Assembly (NCBI RefSeq): GCF_000346505.1
Contig: NZ_ANOH01000121.1
Coordinates: forward strand, 1-48,958
Reading direction: 5' to 3'
Origin: Aporhodopirellula sallentina SM41
GTDB lineage: Bacteria > Planctomycetota > Planctomycetia > Pirellulales > Pirellulaceae
DNA length: 48,958 bases
Under the pieces are notes generated by a model. It had not been told where the DNA came from. It did not search any database and worked only from the letters and a program-made list of their open reading frames with translations. Of the stretch, positions 9,046 through 18,612 are shown piece after piece. A program made the position numbers and the translations under genes. Numbering within the stretch: the first letter of the stretch is position 1; the number at the start of each line of letters is the position of its first letter.

Positions 9046-11289
9046 ATGAAATCTGAAGAAACCATCTTTGCTGAAGCAATCGCACTACCGCGGGCCCAGC
9101 GTGGTTCGTTCATAGAAGACGTGTGCGAGGCGGACGACGAACTGCGGCGGCGTATCGAAAAGCTCGTCGCCGCACACGACGAACAGGATAGTTTCCTCGA
9201 TGCTGATCCTCGCGAAACCGTCGACGCGGCGATCAAAGTTGACGCCGGTCAAGACATCGGCCCGTATCGGCTGCTGCAGAAACTCGGCGAAGGCGGATTC
9301 GGTGTCGTGTTCATGGCCGAACAACGCCAACCCGTCCGACGTCAGGTGGCGTTGAAAGTCATCAAGCCCGGGATGGATTCGAAAGCCGTCGTGGCTCGCT
9401 TCGAAGCCGAACGTCAAGCACTCGCGATGATGGACCACCCCAACATTGCTCGCGTCTTTGACGGCGGTGCGATCGCCGGCGGAGAACGCCCCTACTTCGT
9501 AATGGAGCTGGTGAAAGGAGTTCCGATCACGGAGTTCTGCGATGCCAACGCGTTGTCGACAACCGAACGTCTCGAACTGTTTGTGTCGGTTTGCAACGCC
9601 GTGCATCACGCACACCAAAAAGGCGTCATTCACCGAGACATCAAACCGACCAACGTGATGGTGACGCTACATGACGGTCGGCCGGTCGTGAAAGTGATTG
9701 ACTTCGGCGTCGCCAAAGCACTGCATCAACGCCTGACGGAAAAGACGCTGTTCACGCAGTACGGCATGATGGTCGGTACGCCACAATACATGAGCCCCGA
9801 ACAGGCCGAAATCAGCGGACTCGATGTCGATACGCGAAGCGACGTGTACTCGTTGGCGGTGCTGCTGTACGAATTGATGACGGGAACGACGCCGCTGCAA
9901 GCCGAGTCACTGCGTGAAGCCGGTTACCGGGAATTGCAGCGTTTGATTCGCGAAGAGGAACCGGTCAAACCCAGCAAACGACTCAGCTCATCGGGCCAGA
10001 AACTGACCGTCTTGGCAAAACATCGCAGCATCAGCCCGGATCGACTGCCGCGTCAGGTCCAAGGCGATTTGGACTGGATCGTCATGAAAGGTTTGGAAAA
10101 AGATCGCCGCCGGCGGTACGATTCCGCGAGCGATCTGGCAACCGACATCCGTCGTGCCTTAGCAAACGAGCCCGTTCATGCCGGTCCACCGTCATCGGTG
10201 TACCGGGCGAAGAAGTTTCTCGTTCGACACCGTCGTGGTGTCACCTCCGCAGCGGTGTTAACGATTCTCATTGCCGCGTTGGCGTCTGCGTTTTGGTTTA
10301 CCCACCGCCAAACACTCGCCGCTCGAAGGCAAGACGAAACCCGCCTCGCCAGCGCGGTCGACCAAGCGAACAACACGTTGACTGCCTTGACGGCGGCCTC
10401 TCCTGCCGATGATCGCTGGACCAGTGCCGCGTACTTGGCTTCTCAGGTGCAACTGCTGGCAACAGAATCCAACCTCGACCAAGCATCGCTCGGCGAGGCA
10501 GACGCCTTCCTTCGGCACTATCAATCCGTCGAACAAGACCGACAGTTTGCAATGGCGATGGAAAACTTGCTGATCGCTCGCGGAACCCAACGGGATCTGC
10601 CGAGTTGGATGACGATGGAGGAAGAGCTCCGCCGGATACTGCGCGAACGAGGATACGACGTCGGTCGCGAGACCGCCGCACAAGTCGGCCTCCGCATGCG
10701 TGATGATCCCTCGCACATTCAATTGGCCGATGCGTTGGAATTGTGGATTGCCGCTCGCCAACACGCCGCGGATCTGGGCGGTCCCGAGTTGACCGAGTCG
10801 CAGCGGCAATCCTGGACCGACGCGATGTCCATCGCCGACCCGGATCCATTGAGGGTCGCGATTCGCAACGTCATCTACTCGCCGGGACCACCCGACGAAT
10901 CGGAACTGGAAGAAGTCGTTCGGCAAAGCAATCTGGCAAAGAAGTGCCCGCGAAAGCTCTCGTGGTTGGCGGAGTCGTACCGGTCGCTCGGGAACGTGAA
11001 ACGATCCGAGGAAGTCCAACGTTACGCGTTGATGCAACACCCCGCGGACTTGATGCTAAACTTTGAGTACGCAACAACTCTGATGAATGAAAAGCGTTAC
11101 GATCATGCGATCCGGTACTACATGCGGTGCACGTCGCTGCGTCCGAACGTTCCCGGCATCTGGCGAAACTTGGCGGATGCGTTCATCGCCAACGGTGAAA
11201 CGGATGCCGCCGAAGACGCGAGGAAGATTGCCAAGGATTTAGAACAAACGTCGCCCGATTCGAACAACACTTCGTTGGCCAAATCATGA
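9046..11289 (+). CDS. Membrane Ser/Thr protein kinase with C-terminal repeat region
   Basis: A 747-residue Hanks-type kinase. The first 70 residues are an acidic helical region typical of planctomycete kinases. The kinase domain runs from about 75 to 345, with the glycine loop GEGGFG, Lys in VALKVIKP, catalytic Asp198 in HRDIKPTN, Asp219 in DFGVAK and the SPEQ/SDVYS motifs. One transmembrane segment (about 398-420, [15 protein letters not shown]) leads to an extracytoplasmic domain with TPR-like helices near the C-terminus ([19 protein letters not shown]). An ECF sigma gene follows 40 nt later, and such kinase/sigma pairs are common in planctomycetes. Targets are unknown. Confidence 0.93.
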   Translation: MKSEETIFAEAIALPRAQRGSFIEDVCEADDELRRRIEKLVAAHDEQDSFLDADPRETVDAAIKVDAGQDIGPYRLLQKLGEGGFGVVFMAEQRQPVRRQVALKVIKPGMDSKAVVARFEAERQALAMMDHPNIARVFDGGAIAGGERPYFVMELVKGVPITEFCDANALSTTERLELFVSVCNAVHHAHQKGVIHRDIKPTNVMVTLHDGRPVVKVIDFGVAKALHQRLTEKTLFTQYGMMVGTPQYMSPEQAEISGLDVDTRSDVYSLAVLLYELMTGTTPLQAESLREAGYRELQRLIREEEPVKPSKRLSSSGQKLTVLAKHRSISPDRLPRQVQGDLDWIVMKGLEKDRRRRYDSASDLATDIRRALANEPVHAGPPSSVYRAKKFLVRHRRGVTSAAVLTILIAALASAFWFTHRQTLAARRQDETRLASAVDQANNTLTALTAASPADDRWTSAAYLASQVQLLATESNLDQASLGEADAFLRHYQSVEQDRQFAMAMENLLIARGTQRDLPSWMTMEEELRRILRERGYDVGRETAAQVGLRMRDDPSHIQLADALELWIAARQHAADLGGPELTESQRQSWTDAMSIADPDPLRVAIRNVIYSPGPPDESELEEVVRQSNLAKKCPRKLSWLAESYRSLGNVKRSEEVQRYALMQHPADLMLNFEYATTLMNEKRYDHAIRYYMRCTSLRPNVPGIWRNLADAFIANGETDAAEDARKIAKDLEQTSPDSNNTSLAKS

Positions 11290-11329
11290 GCGCCGTCGAT
11301 CGCTTTCCTGTTGTGTGTGAGAGATTCTC

Positions 11330-11887
11330 TTGAAACAGATCACCGAGATTCTTGATTCGCTCGAATCAGGCGACGCCGCCGCGGCGAAAGACTTGCTGCC
11401 GTTGGTTTACGATGAATTGCGTCGACTCGCCGCTGCACGACTCCACCAAGAGCGTCCTGATCATTCGTTGCAAGCGACCGCGTTGGTGCACGAAGCCTGG
11501 ATGCGTCTCGCTGGCGATCAACAGGGCAGCGATCGACAATGGAATTCACGTGGCCATTTCTTTGGCGCCGCCGCCGAAGCGATGCGTCGTATTTTGATCG
11601 ACCACGCCCGCGCGGCCAAAGCAGAAAAACGCGGCGGCGGTCACGTCCGAATCGAACTGGATACCTGGAACCATCCGGCATCGTCGCAACCTGAAAAACT
11701 AATCGCGTTGAACGAAGCTTTGGAAAAGCTGCAACAAAAGGATCCAGTCAAAGCCGAGTTAGTCAAACTCAAATTCTTCGCCGGCCTCACCATCAAAGAA
11801 TCCGCCGCCGCCCTCAACATCTCCACCGCAACCGCCGAACGCTACTGGGCCTACGCAAGAGCATGGCTGCAAACGGAAATGCAGTGA
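11330..11887 (+). CDS. ECF-type RNA polymerase sigma factor (planctomycete kinase-associated type)
   Basis: This 185-residue protein starts at TTG behind a GAGAG ribosome site. Region 2 is [12 protein letters not shown] with the group signature [14 protein letters not shown], and [19 protein letters not shown] links to region 4, where [19 protein letters not shown] and WAYARAWL form the helix-turn-helix. This matches the ECF group whose genes neighbour Ser/Thr kinases in Rhodopirellula-like genomes. The kinase just upstream is the likely partner. The usual order is sigma first, so the order here is reversed. No anti-sigma factor is visible. Confidence 0.92.
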   Translation: MKQITEILDSLESGDAAAAKDLLPLVYDELRRLAAARLHQERPDHSLQATALVHEAWMRLAGDQQGSDRQWNSRGHFFGAAAEAMRRILIDHARAAKAEKRGGGHVRIELDTWNHPASSQPEKLIALNEALEKLQQKDPVKAELVKLKFFAGLTIKESAAALNISTATAERYWAYARAWLQTEMQ

Positions 11888-11900
11888 AGAGTGGTGAGTG

Positions 11901-11976
11901 GTGTTGATGTTGATGTTGATGTTGGGTGTTGGGTGTTGGGTGTTGGGTGTTGGGTGTTGGGTGTTGGGTGTTGGGT
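11901..11976 (+). repeat. Tandem hexamer then heptamer repeat
   Basis: About three GTTGAT units run directly into eight perfect GTTGGGT units (11921-11976), starting 14 nt after the sigma-factor stop. On the other strand this is a CCCAACA microsatellite. It marks the left edge of the repeat island. Unit count probably varies between strains. Confidence 0.9.
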
Positions 11977-12036
11977 CAGCAACGCCCGCATGGCCACGTT
12001 GACATCGTCCCCAAGTCCCCAAGCACGCCCCCCAAA

Positions 12037-12261
12037 ACACGGGCCAAAGGCCCAACCGTTTACCTAGCCCAGGGCAACGCCCTGGGTTCAACGCCCCATA
12101 AAATCTCCGCAAAGGGCCAACGGCCCGGCCGTTTGTCATCCACACAACACCAATGCCCGAACAAACGACCGGGCCGTTGGCCCTCACAACAAATTTGGGG
12201 ACGGGCCGGTAACCCAGGGCGTTGCCCTGGGCTAGACAAACCGATGGCCCCTTGGGCCGTG
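12037..12261. repeat. Nested palindromic repeat element, copy 1
   Basis: A long imperfect palindrome built from smaller palindromes: GGGCCAAAGGCCC, then CCCAGGGCAACGCCCTGGG, then GGGCCAACGGCCCGGCCG, a short central loop (ATCCACACAACACCAATG), and the same blocks returning in inverted order to GGCCCCTTGGGCC. The outer arms are AACCGTTTACCTAGCCC and GGGCTAGACAAACCG. A second full copy lies at 13171, and the transposase gene sits between them. It is REP- or BIME-like in structure and large for that class. Confidence 0.88.
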
Positions 12262-12304
12262 TTCCCCGCGGGTTTGCCCGGGCCACCAATTCGTCTGGTC
12301 ATGC

Positions 12305-12368
12305 CAACTTTGCAACTTTGCAACTTTGCAACTTTGCAACTTTGCAACTTTGCAACTTTGCAACTTTG
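12305..12368 (+). repeat. Eight tandem CAACTTTG octamers
   Basis: Eight perfect 8-bp units in a row just right of palindrome copy 1 and about 170 nt from the transposase stop. There are no interspersed unique spacers, so it is not a CRISPR. The perfect identity implies recent slippage. Confidence 0.92.
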
Positions 12369-12535
12369 CGGCGTGCGTCGTGTGGCGTGGCGTGGCGTGG
12401 GGACATCCCACATGGTTCGCACGCGACACCCGCGCCACGTCAACATCATCCAACGCCCAAATGTCGTCCAACGCCATCCCCCGGGCCAATGGGCCCGGCC
12501 CTTTGCTCTCACCACAACCGTGTTCGGTCAACCGA

Positions 12536-12991
12536 TCAATCCCAAACGTATCGCTCGTCGATTGCTACTTCGTGTCGTTTACAAAACGCTCGAAACTCAT
12601 CTTGGAATGTTAACTTCCGATGGTGCTCCATCTGGTCGCGGATATAAGCATCGACGTCAGCGCAATTCGAATGGCTGACCGAGAAAACGCCGTATCCTTG
12701 TTGCCAAGAAAACGTCCGCATGCCACCCGTGGCGGACTTCGCCCATTTGGATGTTTCTGTTTTCACGTTCTCAACCAGTTTGGCAATCGCAATTGTTCGC
12801 GATAAGCCGACCAACAAATGCACGTGATCAAAGTGACCTCCCACCGACGCGCTCACGCAATTCGATTCCTTCACGTGATACGCCAACATTCGAAACGCCT
12901 CCGCACGAAACGCGTCGTTCTGAAAATACCGACGACGTTCTTTTGTTGAAAACACAACATGCACCCAAACCTGGGCAAGGGATTGCGGCAT
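12536..12991 (-). mobile_element. Y1/HUH transposase, IS200/REP-associated type
   Basis: A 151-residue transposase of the Y1 (IS200/IS605-like) superfamily. The metal-binding HUH motif is seen in GHFDHVHLLV, and the catalytic Tyr lies in the helix WQQGYGVFSVS, about 55 residues later. These enzymes cut single-stranded DNA at hairpins. The ATG beginning MPQSLAQVWVHVVF was chosen because AGGAG precedes it and the family usually starts there; a longer upstream start adds ten atypical residues. The gene is flanked on both sides by 220-bp nested palindromes and has no TnpB partner, which resembles REP-associated tyrosine transposases (RAYTs) rather than a complete IS605. It appears intact. Confidence 0.9.
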
Positions 12992-13170
12992 GGACAACTC
13001 CTCATCGCGAGTTCCAAACATCCTAGGACATTCACGTTATACAACGTCATGATGACCAGAGGTCTCATTTCGACCATTCATGATCCACCTTCAGGCCAGA
13101 AACCACATCCTCGGCATGGGCGGCATGCGGGCAAACCCCAATATGGACCAACCTCCATGGGGCAACATCC

Positions 13171-13391
13171 ACACGGGCCAAAGGCCCAACCGTTTACCTA
13201 GCCCAGGGCAACGCCCTGGGTTCAACCCCATAAAATCACCGCAAAGGGCCAACGGTCCGGCCGTTTGTCATCCACACAACACCAATGGGCGAACAAACGA
13301 CCGGGCCGTTGGCCCTCTCAACAAATTTGGGGACGGGCCGGTATCCCAGGGCGTTGCCCTGGGCTAGACAAACCGATGGCCCGTTGGGCCG
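13171..13391. repeat. Nested palindromic repeat element, copy 2
   Basis: Nearly identical to the copy at 12037 and in the same orientation: the same outer arms, the same CCCAGGGCAACGCCCTGGG block, the same central loop around CACACAACACCAATG, and the same return arm ending GATGGCCCGTTGGGCC. Differences are mostly compensatory or in loops. It lies 180 nt upstream of the transposase start codon. Confidence 0.88.
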
Positions 13392-13582
13392 ATTTTGTCC
13401 CGGGTTGATTGGACCATCGGTGCGCCTGGACGTGGCTACACGGCGCAGGGGAACGTGGAACGTGGACGTGGGGCATGGAACGCTGGTTCGTGGGCGTGGG
13501 GACGTCAATCGCCGTCCGTCGCGATGCCCACGTCACATCGACGTCCTGACGCCCAAACATCGCCCGACGTCCACCGCCACCC

Positions 13583-13660
13583 ACACGGGCCAAAGCCCCA
13601 ACCGTTTACCTAGCCCAGGGCAACGCCCTGGGCTAGACAAACCGATGGCCCGTTGGGCCG
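13583..13660. repeat. Internally deleted copy 3 of the nested palindrome
   Basis: This 78-bp element begins with the same left end (ACACGGGCCAAA, AACCGTTTACCTAGCCC) and ends with the same right end (GGGCTAGACAAACCG, GGCCCGTTGGGCC), but the two arms are fused through one shared CCCAGGGCAACGCCCTGGG block. The inner palindrome and central loop are missing. It looks like a minimal, MITE-like derivative. Confidence 0.85.
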
Positions 13661-13722
13661 TTTGCGACACCCCGCGAACCGCGAACCGCAACCGCAACCG
13701 CAACCACCGACCACACCACCGA

Positions 13723-13935
13723 CCACACCACACCACACCACACCACACCACACCACACCACACCACACCACACCACACCACACCACACCACACCACACCA
13801 CACCACACCACACCACACCAACCAAACCAAACCAAACCAAACCAACCAAACCAAACCAAACCAAACCAAACCAAACCAAACCAAACCAAACCACCCCAAA
13901 CCACCCCAAACCACCCCAAACCACCCCAAACCACC
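13723..13935 (+). repeat. Pentanucleotide tract (CCACA)n then (CCAAA)n
   Basis: About twenty CCACA units pass into CCAAA units with occasional CCAA slips, and end in four CCACCCCAAA decamers. The tract is strongly strand-asymmetric, with C and A only on the plus strand. Long open frames across it encode only Thr/Pro/His or Gly/Val/Trp repeats and are artefacts. It ends about 100 nt before the cupin gene. Confidence 0.93.
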
Positions 13936-14035
13936 CCACGGCAAAATTTCGATTTTTCTTGATGGAGATGGCGTTCGGATTTCGCACTGACCTGTGAAAT
14001 CCGAATCAAACTTCTTTTCTTACAGGAAACTCGCG

Positions 14036-14902
14036 ATGTCCATGACGCGCATTTATCGGCACTCTCTCCAGATCCTTTCACTGGCAATCACAATCGCGAC
14101 CGCGGGGATTGCTAACGCTGGCAATCTCGACGATTCAACGACCGAAGTCGTCTTGGCTTCCAACGTTCAGTGGCAACCGCTCAATCCCGCTCGAGGCGAC
14201 AAAGGCCCCAAGGCTGGGACCCTGTGGGGAAACCAAACCACGGACACTTCTTCGGGGTTCCTGGTTAAGTTCCTCGACGGGTTTTCTTCGCCGCCGCACA
14301 TCCACAACATCACCTATCGCGGTGTCGTCGTCAGCGGTGCGTTGTTCAACGATGATCCCAAGGCCGAGCCGATGTGGATGCCGGTGGGATCTTATTGGAT
14401 GCAACCCAAAGGCGAAGTCCACATCACCGCCGCCCGCGGCGCCAGCGTCGCGTTTCTCGAAATTCAATCCGGCCCCTACCTGGTCAAACCGCCCGCTGAG
14501 TCGTTTGATTCCGATGAACGTCCCGTCAATATCGACGCCTCGAATATGGTCTGGCTCGACGCGGACGCGACACCATGGATCAAAGAGTCGACAGACAACA
14601 CGCCAAACAACAGCCCACAACTGTCGTTTCTGTGGGGCAACACCGACGAAAGCGAAGTCAACGCGTCTCTATTGAAACTGCCCGCCGGATTTCACGGAAC
14701 CATCAGCGACGATTCCACGCTTCGTGTCGTTGTGATCCAAGGCGAACTGGATCTCCAACTTCGCGACTCCCGAGGCAGTCAATCGCTCACGGCGGGTAGC
14801 TACTTCGGATCCCAATCAAACGCCTCGCACGAGATCCATACCACCAACGGTTGCCTGGTCTACGTCCGCAACAAAGGCGCGTACGAAGTCGCAACTCGAT
14901 AA
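14036..14902 (+). CDS. Exported cupin-fold protein (DUF4437-like)
   Basis: A 288-residue protein with a signal peptide (ILSLAITIATAGIANAG, cleavage near residue 29). Two cupin-like halves follow. The first (about 45-150) has GFLVKFLDGFSSPPHIHN, with paired His as possible metal ligands, and the second (about 175-280) has LLKLPAGFHGTISDDSTLRV. This arrangement matches the DUF4437 cupin family of unknown function. The ATG was chosen because AGGAAA precedes it; the longer frame adds 14 residues before a normal signal peptide. An SDR gene follows 72 nt later and may share the transcript. Confidence 0.8.
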   Translation: MSMTRIYRHSLQILSLAITIATAGIANAGNLDDSTTEVVLASNVQWQPLNPARGDKGPKAGTLWGNQTTDTSSGFLVKFLDGFSSPPHIHNITYRGVVVSGALFNDDPKAEPMWMPVGSYWMQPKGEVHITAARGASVAFLEIQSGPYLVKPPAESFDSDERPVNIDASNMVWLDADATPWIKESTDNTPNNSPQLSFLWGNTDESEVNASLLKLPAGFHGTISDDSTLRVVVIQGELDLQLRDSRGSQSLTAGSYFGSQSNASHEIHTTNGCLVYVRNKGAYEVATR

Positions 14903-14974
14903 CCCAAACAGCGTTCGGTCCCCGTTCCAAACAAACACAAACCAACTCTCTCAAACCTCGATCACAAACCTCGA

Positions 14975-15769
14975 ATGCAAACCATGTCAGACAACATCAA
15001 GAGTCGCAAACTACTCATCACCGGTGCGAACCGTGGCATCGGAAAAGAACTGTTGGAACAAGCCCTCCGGCGAGACGCAGCCAAGGTCTACGCGGCGGTG
15101 CGTGACCCTCAGTCCGTGCAACCGTTGATCGATGGATACGGCGATCGTGTCCAAGCCATCGCAATGGACATGAACGTCCCAAGTTCCATCATCGACGCAG
15201 CGAGCAATGCCCCCGACGTCGACATTGTCATCAACAACGCAGGCATCATGAACACGGTGGCTGCGTACGATGAAAACGCCGTCGACGCGTTGCAGGAGGA
15301 ACTCAACGTCAACGTATTTGGATTGATGCGGGTTGCCCAAGCGTTTGCTCCCGCGTTGAAAACCAACGGGGGCGGCTTCTTCGTCCAACTCAACAGCGTT
15401 GCGTCGATCAAAGCATCCGGCAATTTCGCAACTTACTGTGCCTCCAAAGCAGCCAGCTATTCGATCACCCAATCGCTGCGTGACTGGATGAGCCAACAGG
15501 GGACTCGCGTCATCAGTGTACACCCGGGACCGACCGCGACCGACATGGGTGCGTCCGCCGGCTTTGGTCAATTCGCGACTCCGGTATCGGAAGTCGCCGA
15601 AGCCATCCTCGATGCGATCAACATCGAAGATTTCCATGCATGGGTCGGTCCGCTCGCTGGGTTGGTCAGCCAACACTACGAAACATTTTCAGACGGCATC
15701 ATCAACGGCGACATGGCCGCAATCCGATCCCGTGCGTTCAACATCGAACAACCTCAACCGGCATCTTAG
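14975..15769 (+). CDS. Short-chain dehydrogenase/reductase
   Basis: This 264-residue protein is a classical SDR. The cofactor loop is TGANRGIG, the NNAG motif appears in VINNAGIMN, and the catalytic set is Ser in LNSVAS with YCASK. HPGPTATDMG is the usual segment after the active site. It is an NAD(P)H-dependent cytosolic oxidoreductase; the substrate is not evident. An alternative start nine nt downstream (MSDN) is possible. It follows the cupin gene at short distance, but the pairing does not reveal a pathway. Confidence 0.88.
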   Translation: MQTMSDNIKSRKLLITGANRGIGKELLEQALRRDAAKVYAAVRDPQSVQPLIDGYGDRVQAIAMDMNVPSSIIDAASNAPDVDIVINNAGIMNTVAAYDENAVDALQEELNVNVFGLMRVAQAFAPALKTNGGGFFVQLNSVASIKASGNFATYCASKAASYSITQSLRDWMSQQGTRVISVHPGPTATDMGASAGFGQFATPVSEVAEAILDAINIEDFHAWVGPLAGLVSQHYETFSDGIINGDMAAIRSRAFNIEQPQPAS

Positions 15770-15907
15770 ACCTCTCCGCAAACCACGCGTTCATCACAAA
15801 CCTCGCGTTCATCACAAAACACAACGAATCGGATAGCAGTCGAACGCTAGCACCGGCGTTTTGACCAACTGCGGATTCACTCTCTCCAGACCTCAACACA
15901 ATGCCCA

Positions 15908-16962
15908 ATGTTCATAATGCCGCATATCCAACACGCCGCACATTCACAAACCATGCCACATCTTAATCGCCTGCTCCTATCGCTCACTTTCCTCTTGGTC
16001 GTCCTGGGCAACGTTTCGGCGTTGCACGCGGATATCCCGTCCGCCACACAAGAATCGCAACCGATTCTTACAACACAGCCTGCCGACAACAACGCACTCA
16101 ACTCGTCACTGTCCATCGAGCATTCAGATAACCCAGACCTCCCCGACAAGCATCCTGCTCAAGGCAGCGACCAATGGATTGTCCTGATTTCGATTGTTGC
16201 GTTGATCGCACTCGTCGCCGGTTTTGTACACAGCGGCATCGGGTTCGGATTCGGAATCGTGGCCATCGGTTTGATGCCCTTGGTGATCGACGCGCGGCAC
16301 ACGCACCTGTTGGTCAGCCTCTGCGCGGTGCCGGTTCAGATGGGCACGGTTTGGGCGTACCGCAAAGGAGTCGTTTGGCGACCGCTGTTATTCGCCCTCG
16401 CCGGTGCGGTGATCGGTTTGCCGCTAGGCCTGTGGCTGTTCAACTCCATCAACCTCGACTGGCTGACCCGCGGTACCGGATCGCATTGCTGTTGATGATC
16501 GCCTATTCGTTTCACAACCGAAATATTTCCCGCCGTCGTGCAGAACAGACCGAAAACGAGATTAACGAACCTAGCGAAGGCGACCAAGAGAAATCGAGCG
16601 ATGCGGTTGGCGCCAGCACGATTGGCGTTGCCTCAGGATTCTTGATGGGTGCGGTTACCATGCCGGGACCACCGGTGGTCGCCTACGCGTTGCAACAAGA
16701 CTGGGACCAGGAGCAATTCAAGGCATTCGTCAATCAGTTTTTGCTCGCGTTGTCCGTATTCAAAATCTTCGGTTTGTTTGTCTCAACCGACATCAGCCAA
16801 CAAGCCACGATCGAATCCCTGTTGATCATCCCCGCCGCTCTGTTGGGCATAGCGATCGGGAAGAGATTCAGCACACGATTATCGGCGGGTAAGTTCCGAA
16901 CACTCGTCGCGGTCGGGCTCACTTTCGTGGCTTTGCTTCTGATCGCCAAAGGTGCCGGTTGA
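15908..16962 (+). pseudogene. TauE/SafE-type permease interrupted by a frameshift
   Basis: The first frame gives an N-terminal hydrophobic segment, a polar loop and two or three membrane helices ([37 protein letters not shown]), then stops at 16495 after an atypical tail. The -1 frame resumes at once with [11 protein letters not shown] and continues through [18 protein letters not shown] and three more helices to 16962. Together they make one TauE/SafE anion exporter of normal length. The break lies near 16470-16480, where one base appears to be missing. No slippery heptamer is present, so real mutation or sequencing error is likelier than programmed shifting. The true start may be the ATG at 15953. 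Confidence 0.82.
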
Positions 16963-17058
16963 TGCGTCTTGGGTTGGGGTTCGTTGAGAAGTCCGCCGGG
17001 TCAGCCATCCGCTGGCCGGCGGTGTACTCGTGGCGTATTCAAAGGTTTCCAACGCATC

Positions 17059-18456
17059 TTACCCGCCGCAGCAATTGCTTTCTTCCTGCGCCGCCAAGTC
17101 CGTCGAGCAGACACCGGTTTCGGGTAAGACTAACTCAACGTTTTCCGCCGCAGCACGATCCCCGCACAACTCAGCAACGATCGATCGAACCTGTTCGTAG
17201 CCGGTCATTAACAAAAACGTTGGCGCTCGACCGTAACTCTTCATTCCGGCCAGATAAAAACCGCGTTCCGGTTGACGCAGTTCGGCCTCGCCATGTGGCG
17301 GTACAGATCCGCAACTGTGGTGATTTGGGTCGATCAGTGGCCCGAGTTTCCCTGACGCTTCGGTCGCCAAATCAAACTCCAACCTCAATTCGCGAAGCAT
17401 GCTCAAGTCAGGCCTCGCTCCCGTCGAGACGATGATTTCATCAACGATTGTTCGCGTCTCACCCTCGGTATCAATGATTGCCAAACCAGCCGATTCGCGA
17501 CGAACAGCAGCGATCGAAAGTCCGCCCATCAATGTGACTTCGTTGAGATCGACGGCACGTTTAACACGCAGACCGAGTTCGCCACGTTCCTCGATTTGGT
17601 CCGCCTCACCGCCGCCCCATAGCTTCTGAGGATTGGTTCGACGAATCGCCCAAACAACCGATGTGTCCGCACCACTCTTGGCGAGTTCAACGAGGCTCAA
17701 GACATTGCCGATCGCCGAATGTCCCGAACCGACGACCAACACTCGTTTCCCTTCGTAGCGTTTGCGATCGTGACCCAAAATGTCTGGCATCCCATAGCAA
17801 ATGTGTTCCTGGGCTTCGCTCTCGCCGTCGGCGGCAACGCCACCGGCTCCCAATGGGTTGGGCGTTCGCCAAGTTCCGGTAGCGTCGATCACCGCGCTTG
17901 CTCGAATGCGTTCGTTCCCGGTTGGGCTCCGAGTCGTGATCAAGAAAGGAGCCTCGTTGCGATGGCCGTCTTTCATCCGGTCGTGCCCCTCACGTGACAC
18001 CGAAACGACTTCGCGGTTCAACCGGATGTTCGGCCCGATACCCGGGAGCGCGGCGACGGGATCAAGAAAGGCCTCGATGAAATCTTTGGCATACGGGACC
18101 TTGTCCGCATGGGGCTCGTTCCAATTTCCCGCCGCAGCAAGCAATCTTGCACCGGCCGGATCAATCAAATACTTCCATGGAGTGAACAGCCGCACGTGTC
18201 GCCATTGCCACATGCTCGCAGCGATTCGATCACCGGATTCCAGCACCACAAATTTCTTTCCGCGTTCGCAAAGGTTCGCGGCCGCGGCGAGCCCAACGGG
18301 GCCGGCTCCGAGAATCGCAACAGGAAGAGTCTCCTCACCCCCGGCGATCGTTGCCATTTGCGTCTGACTGCTCGGCGTTTGGTGTGAAATGGACGGCAAC
18401 GTCGGAGCCGTCTTGCAGCAACTCGGTTTGGAACTATCGCAGCTCGATCCCATCAT
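17059..18456 (-). CDS. FAD/NAD(P)-dependent monooxygenase-like flavoprotein with Cys-rich tails (ArsO-like)
   Basis: A 465-residue flavoprotein with two dinucleotide folds: FAD-binding GAGPVGLAAAANLCERG near residue 50, VIDATGTW in the middle, NAD(P)-binding VVGSGHSAIG near 245, and VSTGARPDL near 345. This is the FMO/thioredoxin-reductase-like layout, and its place beside arsR-acr3 suggests an ArsO-type role in arsenic metabolism. Both ends are unusual: residues 5-15 read SCDSSKPSCCK and the C-terminus has VCS and ends NCCGG. These Cys could bind As(III). AGGAAAG precedes the ATG. The reaction is inferred from context only. Confidence 0.75.
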   Translation of the reverse strand: MMGSSCDSSKPSCCKTAPTLPSISHQTPSSQTQMATIAGGEETLPVAILGAGPVGLAAAANLCERGKKFVVLESGDRIAASMWQWRHVRLFTPWKYLIDPAGARLLAAAGNWNEPHADKVPYAKDFIEAFLDPVAALPGIGPNIRLNREVVSVSREGHDRMKDGHRNEAPFLITTRSPTGNERIRASAVIDATGTWRTPNPLGAGGVAADGESEAQEHICYGMPDILGHDRKRYEGKRVLVVGSGHSAIGNVLSLVELAKSGADTSVVWAIRRTNPQKLWGGGEADQIEERGELGLRVKRAVDLNEVTLMGGLSIAAVRRESAGLAIIDTEGETRTIVDEIIVSTGARPDLSMLRELRLEFDLATEASGKLGPLIDPNHHSCGSVPPHGEAELRQPERGFYLAGMKSYGRAPTFLLMTGYEQVRSIVAELCGDRAAAENVELVLPETGVCSTDLAAQEESNCCGG

Positions 18457-18612
18457 CTTTCCTCATTTCAGTTTGGCTTCGCATTCTCTTGCTATCGAAT
18501 GCGGTAATCAAAACGTATTGCGACAAACTCACGGAAGTTGTCTCGTCATTGCGGGCTCCCCCGTCGATCGAAACCGATCCGAACGACCATTTCGTGTCAG
18601 CACGATCTTCCT

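Noticed and set aside
10258-11040. 260-residue minus-strand open frame opposite the kinase C-terminus
   Set aside because: Shadow frame of the kinase gene, with no ribosome site or recognisable domain.
12305-12368. Possible CRISPR array
   Set aside because: Units are 8 bp and contiguous, with no unique spacers and no cas genes nearby.
11926-12678. 250-residue plus-strand open frame through the heptamer, palindrome 1 and octamer repeats
   Set aside because: The product is fully explained by repeats and by the reverse of the transposase end.
13285-13962. Long open frames of 100-225 residues across the repeat island on both strands
   Set aside because: They are translations of the nested palindrome and the pentanucleotide tract (Thr/Pro/His or Gly/Val/Trp repeats), not genes.
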